DNA of 35,115 bases from Ligilactobacillus equi DSM 15833 = JCM 10991 (GTDB lineage Bacteria; Bacillota; Bacilli; Lactobacillales; Lactobacillaceae): positions 1-35,115 of the forward strand of contig NZ_BAMI01000017.1 in assembly GCF_000615765.1 (NCBI RefSeq). Reading direction: 5' to 3'. Positions 24,445 to 31,865 of the stretch are shown piece by piece; positions within the stretch are counted from its first letter, which is position 1, and each line of letters begins with the position of its first letter. Both the position numbers and the translations under genes were made by a program. Under the pieces are notes generated by a model, which was not told where the DNA came from, made no database searches, and saw only the letters and a list, made by a program, of their open reading frames with translations.

Positions 24445-25630
24445 AACTGAATTTATTGAAAAGTACGCCGTTGCCCGACAAAATACTAATTCTGCTAAAT
24501 GGGATGGCTTAAAGAGTCAATTTGGTCAAGATGATCTCTTGCCTTTGTGGGTTGCGGATACAGAGTTTAAGGCCCCCCAAGCCGTAATTGATGCCATGCA
24601 AGCTCGAATTAGTCACGGTGCCTTTGGTTATTCTTTTGCGCCGGATAGCTACTACCATGCTTATATCAACTGGCAAAAGGAACGTTATGGTATTGAAGTA
24701 CACCAAGAATGGATGCGCCTTGGGCCAGGAGTTGTGAATGCCTTAGCTACTTTGGTACAAACCTTGACGCAAGAAAATGATGCTGTGATGGTACTCCAAC
24801 CAGTTTACTATCCTTTCATGAATGTGATTGAAAACAATCACCGTAAGCTAGTAGTTTCTGAATTACAAGTTGATGATCAAGCTAATTACAGCTTTAATTA
24901 CCAAGATATTGAAACAAAGATTAAAGAAAATCATGTGAAGCTCTTAATTTTATGTAGTCCTCATAATCCAGTCGGACGCGTCTGGGATGAAGCTGAATTA
25001 GAACAACTCTTGGCTTTGTGCCAAGCGAACCAAGTTTGGGTGATTAGTGATGAAATTCATCATGATTTAATCGTTGGTGATAAGCCATTTGTGTCTGCTT
25101 TATCAATTGCTGATGGCCGTTATCGTGACATTATGGTTATGGTGGATGCACCATCGAAAACCTTTAACCTAGCCGCCTTAAACAACTGTCATGTTGTGAT
25201 TCCTAATCCGCAACTACGAGACCATTTCGATCAACAAGTGGTCAAAGAAGTTTTACCAGCGGGGAGTCTTTTAGGGCATGTTGCAGGCCAAGCTGCTTAT
25301 GAAAAGGGTGCGGAATGGCTCGATAATATGCTCGCTGTGATTAAAGATAATTTTGATTATGTCAAAGACCAGTTAACGCAGGTCTTTCCAGAAATCAAAG
25401 TTTCACCTTTACAGGGAACTTACCTAATGTGGGTTGATTTAAGTGCATTGGTGGTTCCTGAAGACATAGAAGTTTTTATGAAGCAAAAGGCTAAGTTAGC
25501 CGTAGACTTTGGGGATTGGTTCGGGCAAGGTGGTCAAGGCCACATTAGAATTAACCTGGCGACGACACCAGCTAACATTGAAAAAGCTGTGCGGGCGTTA
25601 ATTGTTGCCTTACAAGATTGGCAAAAATAG
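24437..25630 (+). CDS. MalY/PatB-type aminotransferase-fold C-S lyase
   Basis: This PLP enzyme of fold type I most likely acts as a cystathionine beta-lyase, releasing homocysteine or sulfide from S-linked amino acids. The 397 residues are normal. Early LPLWVADTEFKAPQAV, SPHNPVGRVW, SDEIHHDL (PLP Asp205) and DAPSKTFNLAAL, whose Lys241 should bind PLP, are all present. ATG 24437 overlaps the upstream stop by 8 bases, with GGAGGA 10 bases upstream inside that gene, so it is co-transcribed with the AI-2E-family gene. It complements the methionine-pathway gene metY far downstream. MalY-type regulatory activity is known in E. coli only. Confidence 0.85.
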   Translation: MNKTEFIEKYAVARQNTNSAKWDGLKSQFGQDDLLPLWVADTEFKAPQAVIDAMQARISHGAFGYSFAPDSYYHAYINWQKERYGIEVHQEWMRLGPGVVNALATLVQTLTQENDAVMVLQPVYYPFMNVIENNHRKLVVSELQVDDQANYSFNYQDIETKIKENHVKLLILCSPHNPVGRVWDEAELEQLLALCQANQVWVISDEIHHDLIVGDKPFVSALSIADGRYRDIMVMVDAPSKTFNLAALNNCHVVIPNPQLRDHFDQQVVKEVLPAGSLLGHVAGQAAYEKGAEWLDNMLAVIKDNFDYVKDQLTQVFPEIKVSPLQGTYLMWVDLSALVVPEDIEVFMKQKAKLAVDFGDWFGQGGQGHIRINLATTPANIEKAVRALIVALQDWQK

Positions 25631-25718
25631 AGAATTCCGCGAATTAGACTACCAATTTCTTGCATTTCATTGTAAAATATAGTTGTAACATTTTTATTAA
25701 AAGAAAGAGGATCTATAA

Positions 25719-26405
25719 ATGCCAAAATTAGTATTTATCCGTCACGGTCAAAGTGAATGGAACTTAAAGAACTTATTTACTGGTTGGGTTGACGTTAACT
25801 TGTCAGAACAAGGTGAAGCTGAAGCCAAAGCTGCTGGTAAGAAGTTAAAAGAAGCAGGAATCGAATTCGACCAAGCTTACACATCAGTTTTAACTCGTGC
25901 CATCAAGACTTTACACTTCGCTTTGGAAGAATCTGACCAATTATTCGTTCCTGAAGAAAAATCATGGCGCTTAAACGAACGTCACTACGGTGCATTGCAA
26001 GGCCAAAACAAAGCTGAAGCTGCTGAAAAGTTTGGTGAAGATCAAGTGCACATCTGGCGTCGTTCATACGATGTATTGCCTCCACTTTTGAGTGCAGATG
26101 ACGAAGGTTCTGCAGCTAACGACCGTCGTTACGCAGACCTTGACCCACGTGCTATTCCTGGTGGGGAAAACTTAAAGGTTACTTTGGAACGTGTTATCCC
26201 ATTCTGGGAAGACAAGATTGCTCCAGACTTATTGGCTGGCAAGAACGTTATCGTTGCTGCCCACGGTAACTCTTTACGTGCTTTAACTAAGTACATCGAA
26301 CAAATTTCTGACGAAGACATCATGGATGTTGAAATGGCAACTGGTCAACCAGTAGTTTACACATTGGACGACAAGTTGAACATTGTTAACAAAGAAAAGC
26401 TTTAA
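25719..26405 (+). CDS. gpmA: 2,3-bisphosphoglycerate-dependent phosphoglycerate mutase
   Basis: This glycolytic enzyme converts 3-phosphoglycerate to 2-phosphoglycerate. The 228 residues match the family. The catalytic His motif RHGQSEWN is near residue 8; [14 protein letters not shown] and the second catalytic His in [11 protein letters not shown] are also present. ATG 25719 follows AAAGAGGA. Its coding style (frequent GAA, CGT, AAC, TTA) resembles rpsL and fusA here, as expected for a highly expressed gene. A -10-like TAAAAT at 25673-25678 may drive it, but no good -35 was found. Confidence 0.96.
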   Translation: MPKLVFIRHGQSEWNLKNLFTGWVDVNLSEQGEAEAKAAGKKLKEAGIEFDQAYTSVLTRAIKTLHFALEESDQLFVPEEKSWRLNERHYGALQGQNKAEAAEKFGEDQVHIWRRSYDVLPPLLSADDEGSAANDRRYADLDPRAIPGGENLKVTLERVIPFWEDKIAPDLLAGKNVIVAAHGNSLRALTKYIEQISDEDIMDVEMATGQPVVYTLDDKLNIVNKEKL

Positions 26406-26427
26406 GATAGATTTTCTTTCCGTTACA

Positions 26428-26455
26428 AACCGCTCTCATTTGAGGGTGGTTTTTG
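26428..26455 (+). terminator. Terminator after gpmA
   Basis: The 11-bp stem AACCGCTCTCA/TGAGGGTGGTT (some G-T pairs) is followed by TTT. Confidence 0.8.
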
Positions 26456-26518
26456 TGTTACATAAAAATCGGTGAGCCGGGTAAAACCTTTAAAGTAAAA
26501 AAATTCGACTTTTTTGTC

Positions 26519-26551
26519 AAAAAATGAATTTTTTTGCGTATTTAATATATA
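26519..26551 (+). promoter_or_regulatory. Shared 33-nt promoter-like motif upstream of the unknown operon
   Basis: This reads AAAAAATGAA, seven T bases, then GCGTATTTAATATATA. Only one base differs from the comC copy at 11026-11058 (minus strand), and flanking sequence is not conserved. It ends 49 bases before ATG 26601. The similarity is far beyond what shared A/T-richness explains, because the GCG core and both flanks align without a gap. A competence-type sigma factor promoter is the best guess. Confidence 0.6.
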
Positions 26552-26600
26552 TAAGGGTAAAAATTGCGCTTATAAGTTTTAGGATAAAGGAGTCGTTTTT

Positions 26601-27002
26601 ATGTCAAAAAAACAAACTGAAGATAACTTTTGTTATATGGGAGAAGTAATGAAAAAAGAGGACTTAGCTTTGCAAGCTCTGCAATTACTGGCACCTGAGC
26701 TAGGAATTCAAAGTGTGCATTATGTTGAGGCAGTTAGTTATTATCAACATAATCTTTACGAAGTTGAAACAAGTTATGGTTCTGGAGCGGTACAATTGAT
26801 TTTTGCGGAAGGTGACGTAAAAAAGGATGGTATTTGGGAGGAATTGTCCCTGTTACAAGCAGTTTGTCCAGAGTTGACCCATTTGATTATTGTTAACCGT
26901 AACCAAAATAGTGTGATGATTTTTGTCTATGACGTGAAAACTAAACAAACGACCTGTCGTAATCAAGACGGGAATGTGCTGATAGTTAAACCAGCGCGGT
27001 AA
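26601..27002 (+). CDS. Unknown protein, first gene of a two-gene operon
   Basis: I do not recognise this 133-residue protein. It has no signal peptide or membrane helix. ATG 26601 follows AAAGGAG; ATG 26638 is a weaker alternative. The body looks alpha/beta: a helix to about residue 31, then PELGIQSVH (32-40), LYEVET (52-57), a GDV turn (71-73), and a C-terminal strand NSVMIFVYDVKTKQT (103-117). Several of these positions recur in the next protein (P32, I36, V39-H40, the YxV strand, NS, YD and QT), so the two are probably distant tandem paralogues. The upstream motif is shared with comC. Confidence 0.72.
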   Translation: MSKKQTEDNFCYMGEVMKKEDLALQALQLLAPELGIQSVHYVEAVSYYQHNLYEVETSYGSGAVQLIFAEGDVKKDGIWEELSLLQAVCPELTHLIIVNRNQNSVMIFVYDVKTKQTTCRNQDGNVLIVKPAR

Positions 27003-27021
27003 AACTAAGGAGGCTAGTAAG

Positions 27022-27435
27022 ATGATTGATTCATTTCCCGGAAATTTGATGAAAAGTATTGAACAAAAGCAAGAAGAATGTCTACAAATGATAGATATCT
27101 TAGAAAAGGTGATGCCCGTTTTTGAAATAACTGAAGTACATCAGGAAAGACGGCCAGAACAGGATTTTTTTGTCTATCAGGTTAAAAATCGTACGACCGT
27201 TGATTGTCGAGTCGTCGATTGTGTCGCAATTCCCGAAGGTGGTGATGTGATTGGATATTTACGGGAACTTTACCAAAAGGTAAGTGCCGAAAAAAAGTTT
27301 CCCTGTTATGTGACCTACCTGACCAAGTTAGAATACATGGACAATAGTTTGTCGATATGTTACTTCTATGATGGTCAAGTCGACCAAACCAAGGTGGTGA
27401 CGGATAACTTTATTGCCAGTGTACGGGCTAATTAA
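27022..27435 (+). CDS. Unknown protein, second gene of the operon, probable paralogue of the first
   Basis: I do not recognise this 137-residue protein. ATG 27022 follows AAGGAGG, only 19 bases after the previous stop, so the two are one transcript. It starts with a Glu/Lys/Gln-rich helix (residues about 10-30), then PVFEITEVH (32-40), FVYQVK (50-55), a GGDV turn and NSLSICYFYDGQVDQT (108-123). Alignment by eye with its neighbour places P32, I36, V39 and H40 at the same numbers. It has three Cys in the middle (62, 67, 95) with no CxxC. No function can be assigned. Confidence 0.72.
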   Translation: MIDSFPGNLMKSIEQKQEECLQMIDILEKVMPVFEITEVHQERRPEQDFFVYQVKNRTTVDCRVVDCVAIPEGGDVIGYLRELYQKVSAEKKFPCYVTYLTKLEYMDNSLSICYFYDGQVDQTKVVTDNFIASVRAN

Positions 27436-27470
27436 ACGTTATTAAAGGTAATGAAGGTATCAAAGTAGGT

Positions 27471-27500
27471 TTGATTTAGCGCTTATTTTTTAGTTATGAT
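27471..27500 (+). promoter_or_regulatory. Promoter of a candidate small RNA
   Basis: TTGATT at 27471-27476 and TATGAT at 27495-27500 have 18-base spacing, with no credible gene directly downstream. Confidence 0.45.
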
Positions 27501-27506
27501 GGGGCG

Positions 27507-27657
27507 TAAACTCGGTGGCTTTAGCGATGAGCTAAGCTCTAATTTAAGTTTGAATTACCTAAATAAAATGATGCTACTGGCTGATATACAAGCACTGGAC
27601 TGAAATTTGGAGGTAGTTGACTATAACTACAAAAAGCTTCCTAGTGAGGAAGCTTTT
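27507..27657 (+). ncRNA. Candidate small RNA, about 150 nt
   Basis: The stretch lies between a sigma-A-like promoter and a strong terminator and carries no convincing gene. A 35-codon frame from 27496 would start inside the -10 box and has no ribosome site. Possible structures are GCTTTAGC/GCTAAGC near 27515-27537, GTAGTT/AACTAC near 27613-27630, and the terminator hairpin. It might instead be the trailing end of the upstream operon. Confidence 0.35.
27631..27657. terminator. Bidirectional terminator before tetR
   Basis: The perfect stem AAAAGCTTCC/GGAAGCTTTT with a 6-base loop serves transcripts arriving from both sides; the tetR stop lies within it. Confidence 0.85.
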
Positions 27658-28228
27658 GACCGGGATGTGCTAAGCCGTAGAGTAAAATTTGTATGATGTC
27701 GGGGATTAGTTGGTTAAATTTTTCGTTGCTGACATTGGTACGGAAGGAATTGAGCGCAGATAATAACGTAATGATGGCTTGGTCACTGGCAGTAGTTTGG
27801 ACAAAACCGGCCTTGCGACCTTCTTGTAAGATTAATTTAAAAAGCTCATTGAGGTGTTCAGTAATTTTAGTTGTTAAAATTTCATCAGCTTGAATGTAGT
27901 TGTTCAATTCTGTGATAACTTCTGAAGTGCTGGTGGTGAAAAGGTGCTTATGATTTGGGAAAGCGTGCATACGTTCCATAAAAGTTAACTTTCGATTGAG
28001 TATTGTTTTTTGCGCCTCGGCAAAAACTTGGTCAATGAGGCAAGCCAGAGCACTTTGAGTGAGGACATTTTTATTGTCGAAGTATTTATACATGGTCACA
28101 TAAGAAATCTGCGATTCACGGCTGATATCACGGACGCTTGTGGCTTTAATGCCCTGCTTGAGATAAAGTTTGAGAGTGGCGGTCAGTATTTTTTGACGAT
28201 TGAGTTCTTTTTTTAGATTACGATCCAT
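27641..28228 (-). CDS. TetR-family transcriptional regulator
   Basis: This 195-residue one-component repressor has an N-terminal helix-turn-helix (TATLKLYLKQGIKATSVRDI then SQISYVTMYKYFDNKNVL, residues about 16-57) and a helical ligand domain typical of the family. ATG 28228 follows GGAGG on the minus strand. It is divergent from the ABC exporter at 28404, with operator-like repeats between them, so the exporter is its probable target. Its stop codon sits inside the terminator hairpin. The ligand is unknown. Confidence 0.9.
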   Translation of the reverse strand: MDRNLKKELNRQKILTATLKLYLKQGIKATSVRDISRESQISYVTMYKYFDNKNVLTQSALACLIDQVFAEAQKTILNRKLTFMERMHAFPNHKHLFTTSTSEVITELNNYIQADEILTTKITEHLNELFKLILQEGRKAGFVQTTASDQAIITLLSALNSFRTNVSNEKFNQLIPDIIQILLYGLAHPGQKLPH

Positions 28229-28260
28229 TTTTAACCTCCAAATAAAATATTTTTAACTCC

Positions 28261-28266
28261 ATTATA
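28261..28266 (-). promoter_or_regulatory. -10 element for tetR
   Basis: TATAAT on the minus strand, 32 bases before the tetR start; the -35 is A/T-rich and unclear. Confidence 0.45.
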
Positions 28267-28288
28267 AGCGATAAAAATTTAATAAAAA

Positions 28289-28317
28289 AGTTAAATATGT
28301 ATCTTTTATATTTAAGT
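28289..28317. promoter_or_regulatory. Operator candidate 1 for TetR
   Basis: This imperfect palindrome, AGTTAAATAT and ATATTTAAGT around a 9-base centre GTATCTTTT, sits immediately upstream of the exporter's -35 box. Confidence 0.55.
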
Positions 28318-28320
28318 TTA

Positions 28321-28349
28321 TTGACAAAATTTTGAAATAGTGCCATATT
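28321..28349 (+). promoter_or_regulatory. Promoter for the ABC exporter
   Basis: A perfect TTGACA at 28321-28326 is followed 17 bases later by CATATT (28344-28349) preceded by TGC. TATTAT at 28346-28351 is an alternative with a 19-base spacer. Confidence 0.6.
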
Positions 28350-28358
28350 ATGGACATA

Positions 28359-28382
28359 ACTTAAATTTAAAGATACTTAACT
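28359..28382. promoter_or_regulatory. Operator candidate 2 for TetR
   Basis: On the minus strand this reads AGTTAAGTATCTTTAAATTT then AAGT. It shares AGTTAA, TATCTTT and ATTTAAGT in order with operator 1. Lying downstream of the -10 box, it would block transcription, with site 1 on the other side of the promoter. Confidence 0.5.
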
Positions 28383-28403
28383 TTAGAATGGATGTGGTAG
28401 CTT

Positions 28404-30392
28404 GTGGCTTACTTAGAACTCAAAAATATTGAAAAATCTTACTATCTAGGGAAAGAAGAATTTCCAGTTTTAAAGGGTATTAGTTTAGACTTTGAACTAG
28501 GGGAATTTATTTCCATTTTGGGTGAATCAGGGGGTGGAAAATCAACCTTGATGAACATTATCGGGGGATTAGACCGGGAATTTAAAGGGCAAGTGGTGGT
28601 TAATAGTCAAGAACTTGATCACAGCCAAGAAGCACGCATGGACCAATACCGGCGAGATGAAATAGGTTATATCTATCAATCTTATAACTTGATTAATCAC
28701 CTAACCGTTTTGGAAAATGTAAAATTATCCCTCGATATGACCACTTTGACTGGGACGGAACGAGAGCAAAGGGCTAAGGAACTTTTAAAACGTGTAGGTT
28801 TGATTGAGCACATTAGTAAATATCCGAGTCAATTATCGGGTGGCCAGAAGCAAAGGGTGGCCATTGCTCGGGCTTTAGCAAGTGATCCTAAGATTATCAT
28901 TGCCGATGAACCTACGGGAGCCTTAGATTCGCAAAATACCGAAGATGTCTTACAAATTCTCAATGAAATTGCCGCAGAAGGGCGCTTGGTGATTGCAGTC
29001 ACTCACTCCCAACACGTCGCCGATGCTAGTACACGGGTTGTTCACTTGGTAGATGGGCAAATCGATGGTGATGAACGCTTACGTCCGGCCTATGAAGTCG
29101 GTAATGAGTCACGTCTAACATCTAAAAAACTTTCTTTAGCGACCTCTTTGAAGACGGCCTACAAACATTTCAGGTATCATAAGGGACGTAATTCTTTGAT
29201 TATTGCTGGAACAGCGATTGGTTTATTTGCGGTCATGCTCTTTACAGGTTTGGGGCGCGGAGTAAATGGTTATGTTAATAAGCAAATTACTGATTTAATT
29301 AATCCACAAGCGATTGCTGTCACGCGTTATGTCAAAACCAATGCCCAAGGGCCTAATGCGCAAGCAGCTAACCAAAGAGCTGCTATGCAAAGTATGTCAG
29401 GTGAAGTGACAGCTCAAAAGAATTTTAAGCAAGCTGATATTAATAAAATTAAGCAATTAGCTCATGTTCAATCTGTGCAAAAACTCTACTCGACGTCCAA
29501 TGTGACAATTAAGTATGCTGGTAAGGAAGCCTTGGCACAATCAGTAAGTTCTTGGACTAGTTCAAATTCCAATGGTTCCATCAAAAAAGGTAGCAGTCCC
29601 AAAGCTGGTGAAGTGGTCTTAGACCGTGATAGTGTGGCAAAAGTCTTACAGAAGAAGGATTATCAAAAGTTAATTGGTAAGACGGTAACCTTATCCTACC
29701 AAACATTGGGTCAAAAAGGACAAACCGTAGAAGTTAAATACCAAGCCAAGGTTGCAGGGATTGCGGCTTCTTCATCAGGTGCGAGTTACGCTTCAGGTAA
29801 GACCATGGTGCAAGCTATGAAGGATGCTGATGTTAAGGCCAGCGCTATGGCTTTGGCAGTCAAAGTTGATAGTATGGATCAGTCTAATGCAGTGGCTAAA
29901 CAAATTGATAAGATTAGGTCAGATGGTAAGCGCGTATTTACTGCAACCTCGGTCTCTGATGCCATTTCGACGGTTCAAACTTATATTGATTTAATTACCA
30001 ATATTTTAGCCGGAATTGCTGCCATTTCCTTATTGGTTTCCGCTTTGATGATTATTGTGACAATGTACATGTCGGTGGCTGACCGGACTAAGGAAATTGG
30101 GATTTTGCGAGCTTTAGGTGAAAGTAAGCGTGATATTCGGAATATGTTTATTGCCGAATCCTTAATTATTGGGGTGTTTGCGGCTGTAGTAGCTACGGTG
30201 GTTGCTTACTTGGCACAAATTACCTTTAATAGTGCGCTTTCTCAAATTGCCACATACTCTTTCATTCAAATTACAGCAGGTAATGTTGTGACAGTCTTTA
30301 TAATTGCCTTAATTATTTCCTTGTTAGCTGCGTGGTTACCAGCTCGGCATGCGGCTTCTCTTAATCCAATTGATGCTTTAGCAGCTGATTAA
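28404..30392 (+). CDS. MacB-like ABC transporter, fused ATPase and FtsX-type permease
   Basis: The 662 residues combine an ABC ATPase (residues about 1-235) with a four-helix MacB/FtsX permease, a fusion used to export or sense peptides, antibiotics or envelope-stress compounds. ATPase motifs are GESGGGKST, YQSYNL, LSGGQKQR, IIADEPTGALD and VTHS. A membrane helix near 265 is followed by a large extracellular domain (about 285-540, rich in Ala, Ser, Lys and Gln). Three C-terminal helices follow, with DRTKEIGILRALGESKRDI and the ending SLNPIDALAAD. The start is GTG 28404 with a weak site (GGATGTGG); no ATG works. It is divergent from tetR. Confidence 0.9.
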   Translation: MAYLELKNIEKSYYLGKEEFPVLKGISLDFELGEFISILGESGGGKSTLMNIIGGLDREFKGQVVVNSQELDHSQEARMDQYRRDEIGYIYQSYNLINHLTVLENVKLSLDMTTLTGTEREQRAKELLKRVGLIEHISKYPSQLSGGQKQRVAIARALASDPKIIIADEPTGALDSQNTEDVLQILNEIAAEGRLVIAVTHSQHVADASTRVVHLVDGQIDGDERLRPAYEVGNESRLTSKKLSLATSLKTAYKHFRYHKGRNSLIIAGTAIGLFAVMLFTGLGRGVNGYVNKQITDLINPQAIAVTRYVKTNAQGPNAQAANQRAAMQSMSGEVTAQKNFKQADINKIKQLAHVQSVQKLYSTSNVTIKYAGKEALAQSVSSWTSSNSNGSIKKGSSPKAGEVVLDRDSVAKVLQKKDYQKLIGKTVTLSYQTLGQKGQTVEVKYQAKVAGIAASSSGASYASGKTMVQAMKDADVKASAMALAVKVDSMDQSNAVAKQIDKIRSDGKRVFTATSVSDAISTVQTYIDLITNILAGIAAISLLVSALMIIVTMYMSVADRTKEIGILRALGESKRDIRNMFIAESLIIGVFAAVVATVVAYLAQITFNSALSQIATYSFIQITAGNVVTVFIIALIISLLAAWLPARHAASLNPIDALAAD

Positions 30393-30417
30393 CTTTCGTC
30401 TAAAATGATAAATTAAA

Positions 30418-30458
30418 AGTAGTGCACCTTTATGGATTTGGAGGTGTACTATTTTTTT
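30418..30458 (+). terminator. Terminator after the ABC exporter
   Basis: The 12-bp stem AGTAGTGCACCT/AGGTGTACTATT (two G-T pairs) is followed by T bases. Confidence 0.8.
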
Positions 30459-30521
30459 CATGGTGATTGTATGAAGAAAGCTTAAAAAAACAGTGTCTTT
30501 GACCAATAAAAAAGAATTGCG

Positions 30522-30530
30522 TGATATAAT
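30522..30530 (+). promoter_or_regulatory. Extended -10 promoter for the alarmone synthetase operon
   Basis: TGATATAAT is a perfect extended -10. TTGACC at 30499-30504 is 20 bases upstream, too far for an ordinary -35. Confidence 0.6.
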
Positions 30531-30550
30531 GAGAAAAAGTAAAGGCGGGG

Positions 30551-31176
30551 ATGATTATAGTGGCAACAAGTATCTACGGTGAATATGAGGCGTATCTGCC
30601 ACAAATTTTGGAAGAAATGATGAATAAAATTAGGGTGATAAATCAGGAATATAAAGAAAATCGTAATTGTAAACTTTACGAACACCTGATTGGTCGAATT
30701 AAAACGGAAAATAGTATGCGGGAAAAGTGTCAACGTAAAGGGCTTGCGATGTCTACTAAAAATGCTTTATGGGAGATTAAGGACGCCATTGCGATTCGAG
30801 TCGTTTGTGGTTTTGTTGATGATATTTATACCATGGTGGAACAGTTGCGGGCGTTATCTGGCTGGCGTGTTATTCAAGAAAAAGATTACGTTAAAAATGC
30901 TAAACCTAATGGTTACCGCAGTTATCATATGATTTTTGATATAGTTACTAAATTTCCAGATATTAATGGGCGACAGCAGGACATTATTATTTAGAAGTTC
31001 AATTACGGACAATTGCGATGGATTCCTGGGCGAGTTTGGAGCATGAAATGAAATATAAGCATGATATTAAAGATCCAGAGAGGATTACTAAGGAATTAAA
31101 ACGTTGTGCAGATGAATTGGCATCATGCGACATTTCTATGCAAACAATTCGACAGTTAATTCACGAAGAAGATTAG
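30551..31176 (+). pseudogene. Small alarmone synthetase (RelQ/RelP-like GTP pyrophosphokinase), split by a frameshift
   Basis: This single-domain enzyme makes (p)ppGpp by transferring pyrophosphate from ATP to GTP or GDP. The first frame (30551-30994) has GRIKTENSMREKCQRKG, DAIAIRVVCGFVDDIY and KNAKPNGYRSYHMIF, all synthetase motifs. The catalytic EVQLRTIAMDSWASLEHEMK motif follows in another frame and ends at 31176. One missing base near CAGGA at 30977-30981 would restore GHYYLEVQLRT and a protein of about 205 residues, the family's size. GTG 30560 with GGCGGGG 9 bases upstream is a better start than ATG 30551. It lies 10 bases before the response regulator, so the three genes are probably one operon. 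Confidence 0.85.
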
Positions 31177-31186
31177 AGGAAAAGAC

Positions 31187-31861
31187 ATGAAAATTTTACT
31201 TGCGGAAGATGAAGAGCAGCTAAGTCGAGTCTTGAAAGTTGCCTTAACTAAAAATGGTCACGAGGTTGAAATAGCCGATAACGGCCAATTAGCAGTTGAA
31301 CTAAGCCAGAAAAGTGCTTATGATGTGATAATTTTGGATATAATGATGCCAATCAAAACCGGACTTGAGGCTCTTAAAGAAATACGGGCGACAGGCAATA
31401 AGACCCATGTTATTATGTTAACAGCTATGGCCGAAGTTGATGATCGAGTTAATGGCTTGGATGCTGGAGCTGATGATTACCTAACTAAGCCCTTCTCACT
31501 AAAAGAATTATTGGCGCGCTTGCGGTCTATGGAAAGACGTGTTGATGACCGTTTTACTGCTAGTGTCTTAGAGTATGGCAATATGAAGCTTGATGTTCAT
31601 GAGCAAGAATTAGTCAGTCATAATTCAATTCGATTAGCTGGTAAGGAAGCTAAACTTTTGGAGTTTTTGATGCTTAATCCGGAGAAAGAGTTGAGCAGTC
31701 AACAAATTGAACAACACGTCTGGGAAGAAGATAATGCTGCTGACGCACAAACGGTTTGGATTTATATTTCATATTTACGTCAAAAATTAGCAGCTATCAG
31801 TGCCAAAGTTGAAATTAGTGGTCAAAAAGGTGGAAGTTTTACCTTAAAAAAAGTGGGGTGA
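31187..31861 (+). CDS. OmpR-family response regulator
   Basis: This 224-residue cytosolic regulator has a receiver domain with phosphorylation site Asp51 (VIILDIMMPIKTG), acidic pair ED at residues 8-9, MLTAM (Thr) and TKPF (Lys). It also has a C-terminal winged helix (residues about 125-222) ending QTVWIYISYLRQKL and GSFTLKKVG. ATG 31187 follows AGAGGAAAAG. It is followed after four bases by its histidine kinase and preceded closely by the alarmone synthetase gene. Confidence 0.95.
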   Translation: MKILLAEDEEQLSRVLKVALTKNGHEVEIADNGQLAVELSQKSAYDVIILDIMMPIKTGLEALKEIRATGNKTHVIMLTAMAEVDDRVNGLDAGADDYLTKPFSLKELLARLRSMERRVDDRFTASVLEYGNMKLDVHEQELVSHNSIRLAGKEAKLLEFLMLNPEKELSSQQIEQHVWEEDNAADAQTVWIYISYLRQKLAAISAKVEISGQKGGSFTLKKVG

Positions 31862-31865
31862 GACC

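Noticed and set aside
27496-27603. 35-codon open frame starting ATG ATG
   Set aside because: The start lies inside the -10 box of the predicted promoter and no Shine-Dalgarno precedes it.
27471-27657. 6S RNA or tmRNA identity for the candidate small RNA
   Set aside because: The length and visible pairing do not match the long 6S hairpin or the tRNA-like ends of tmRNA.
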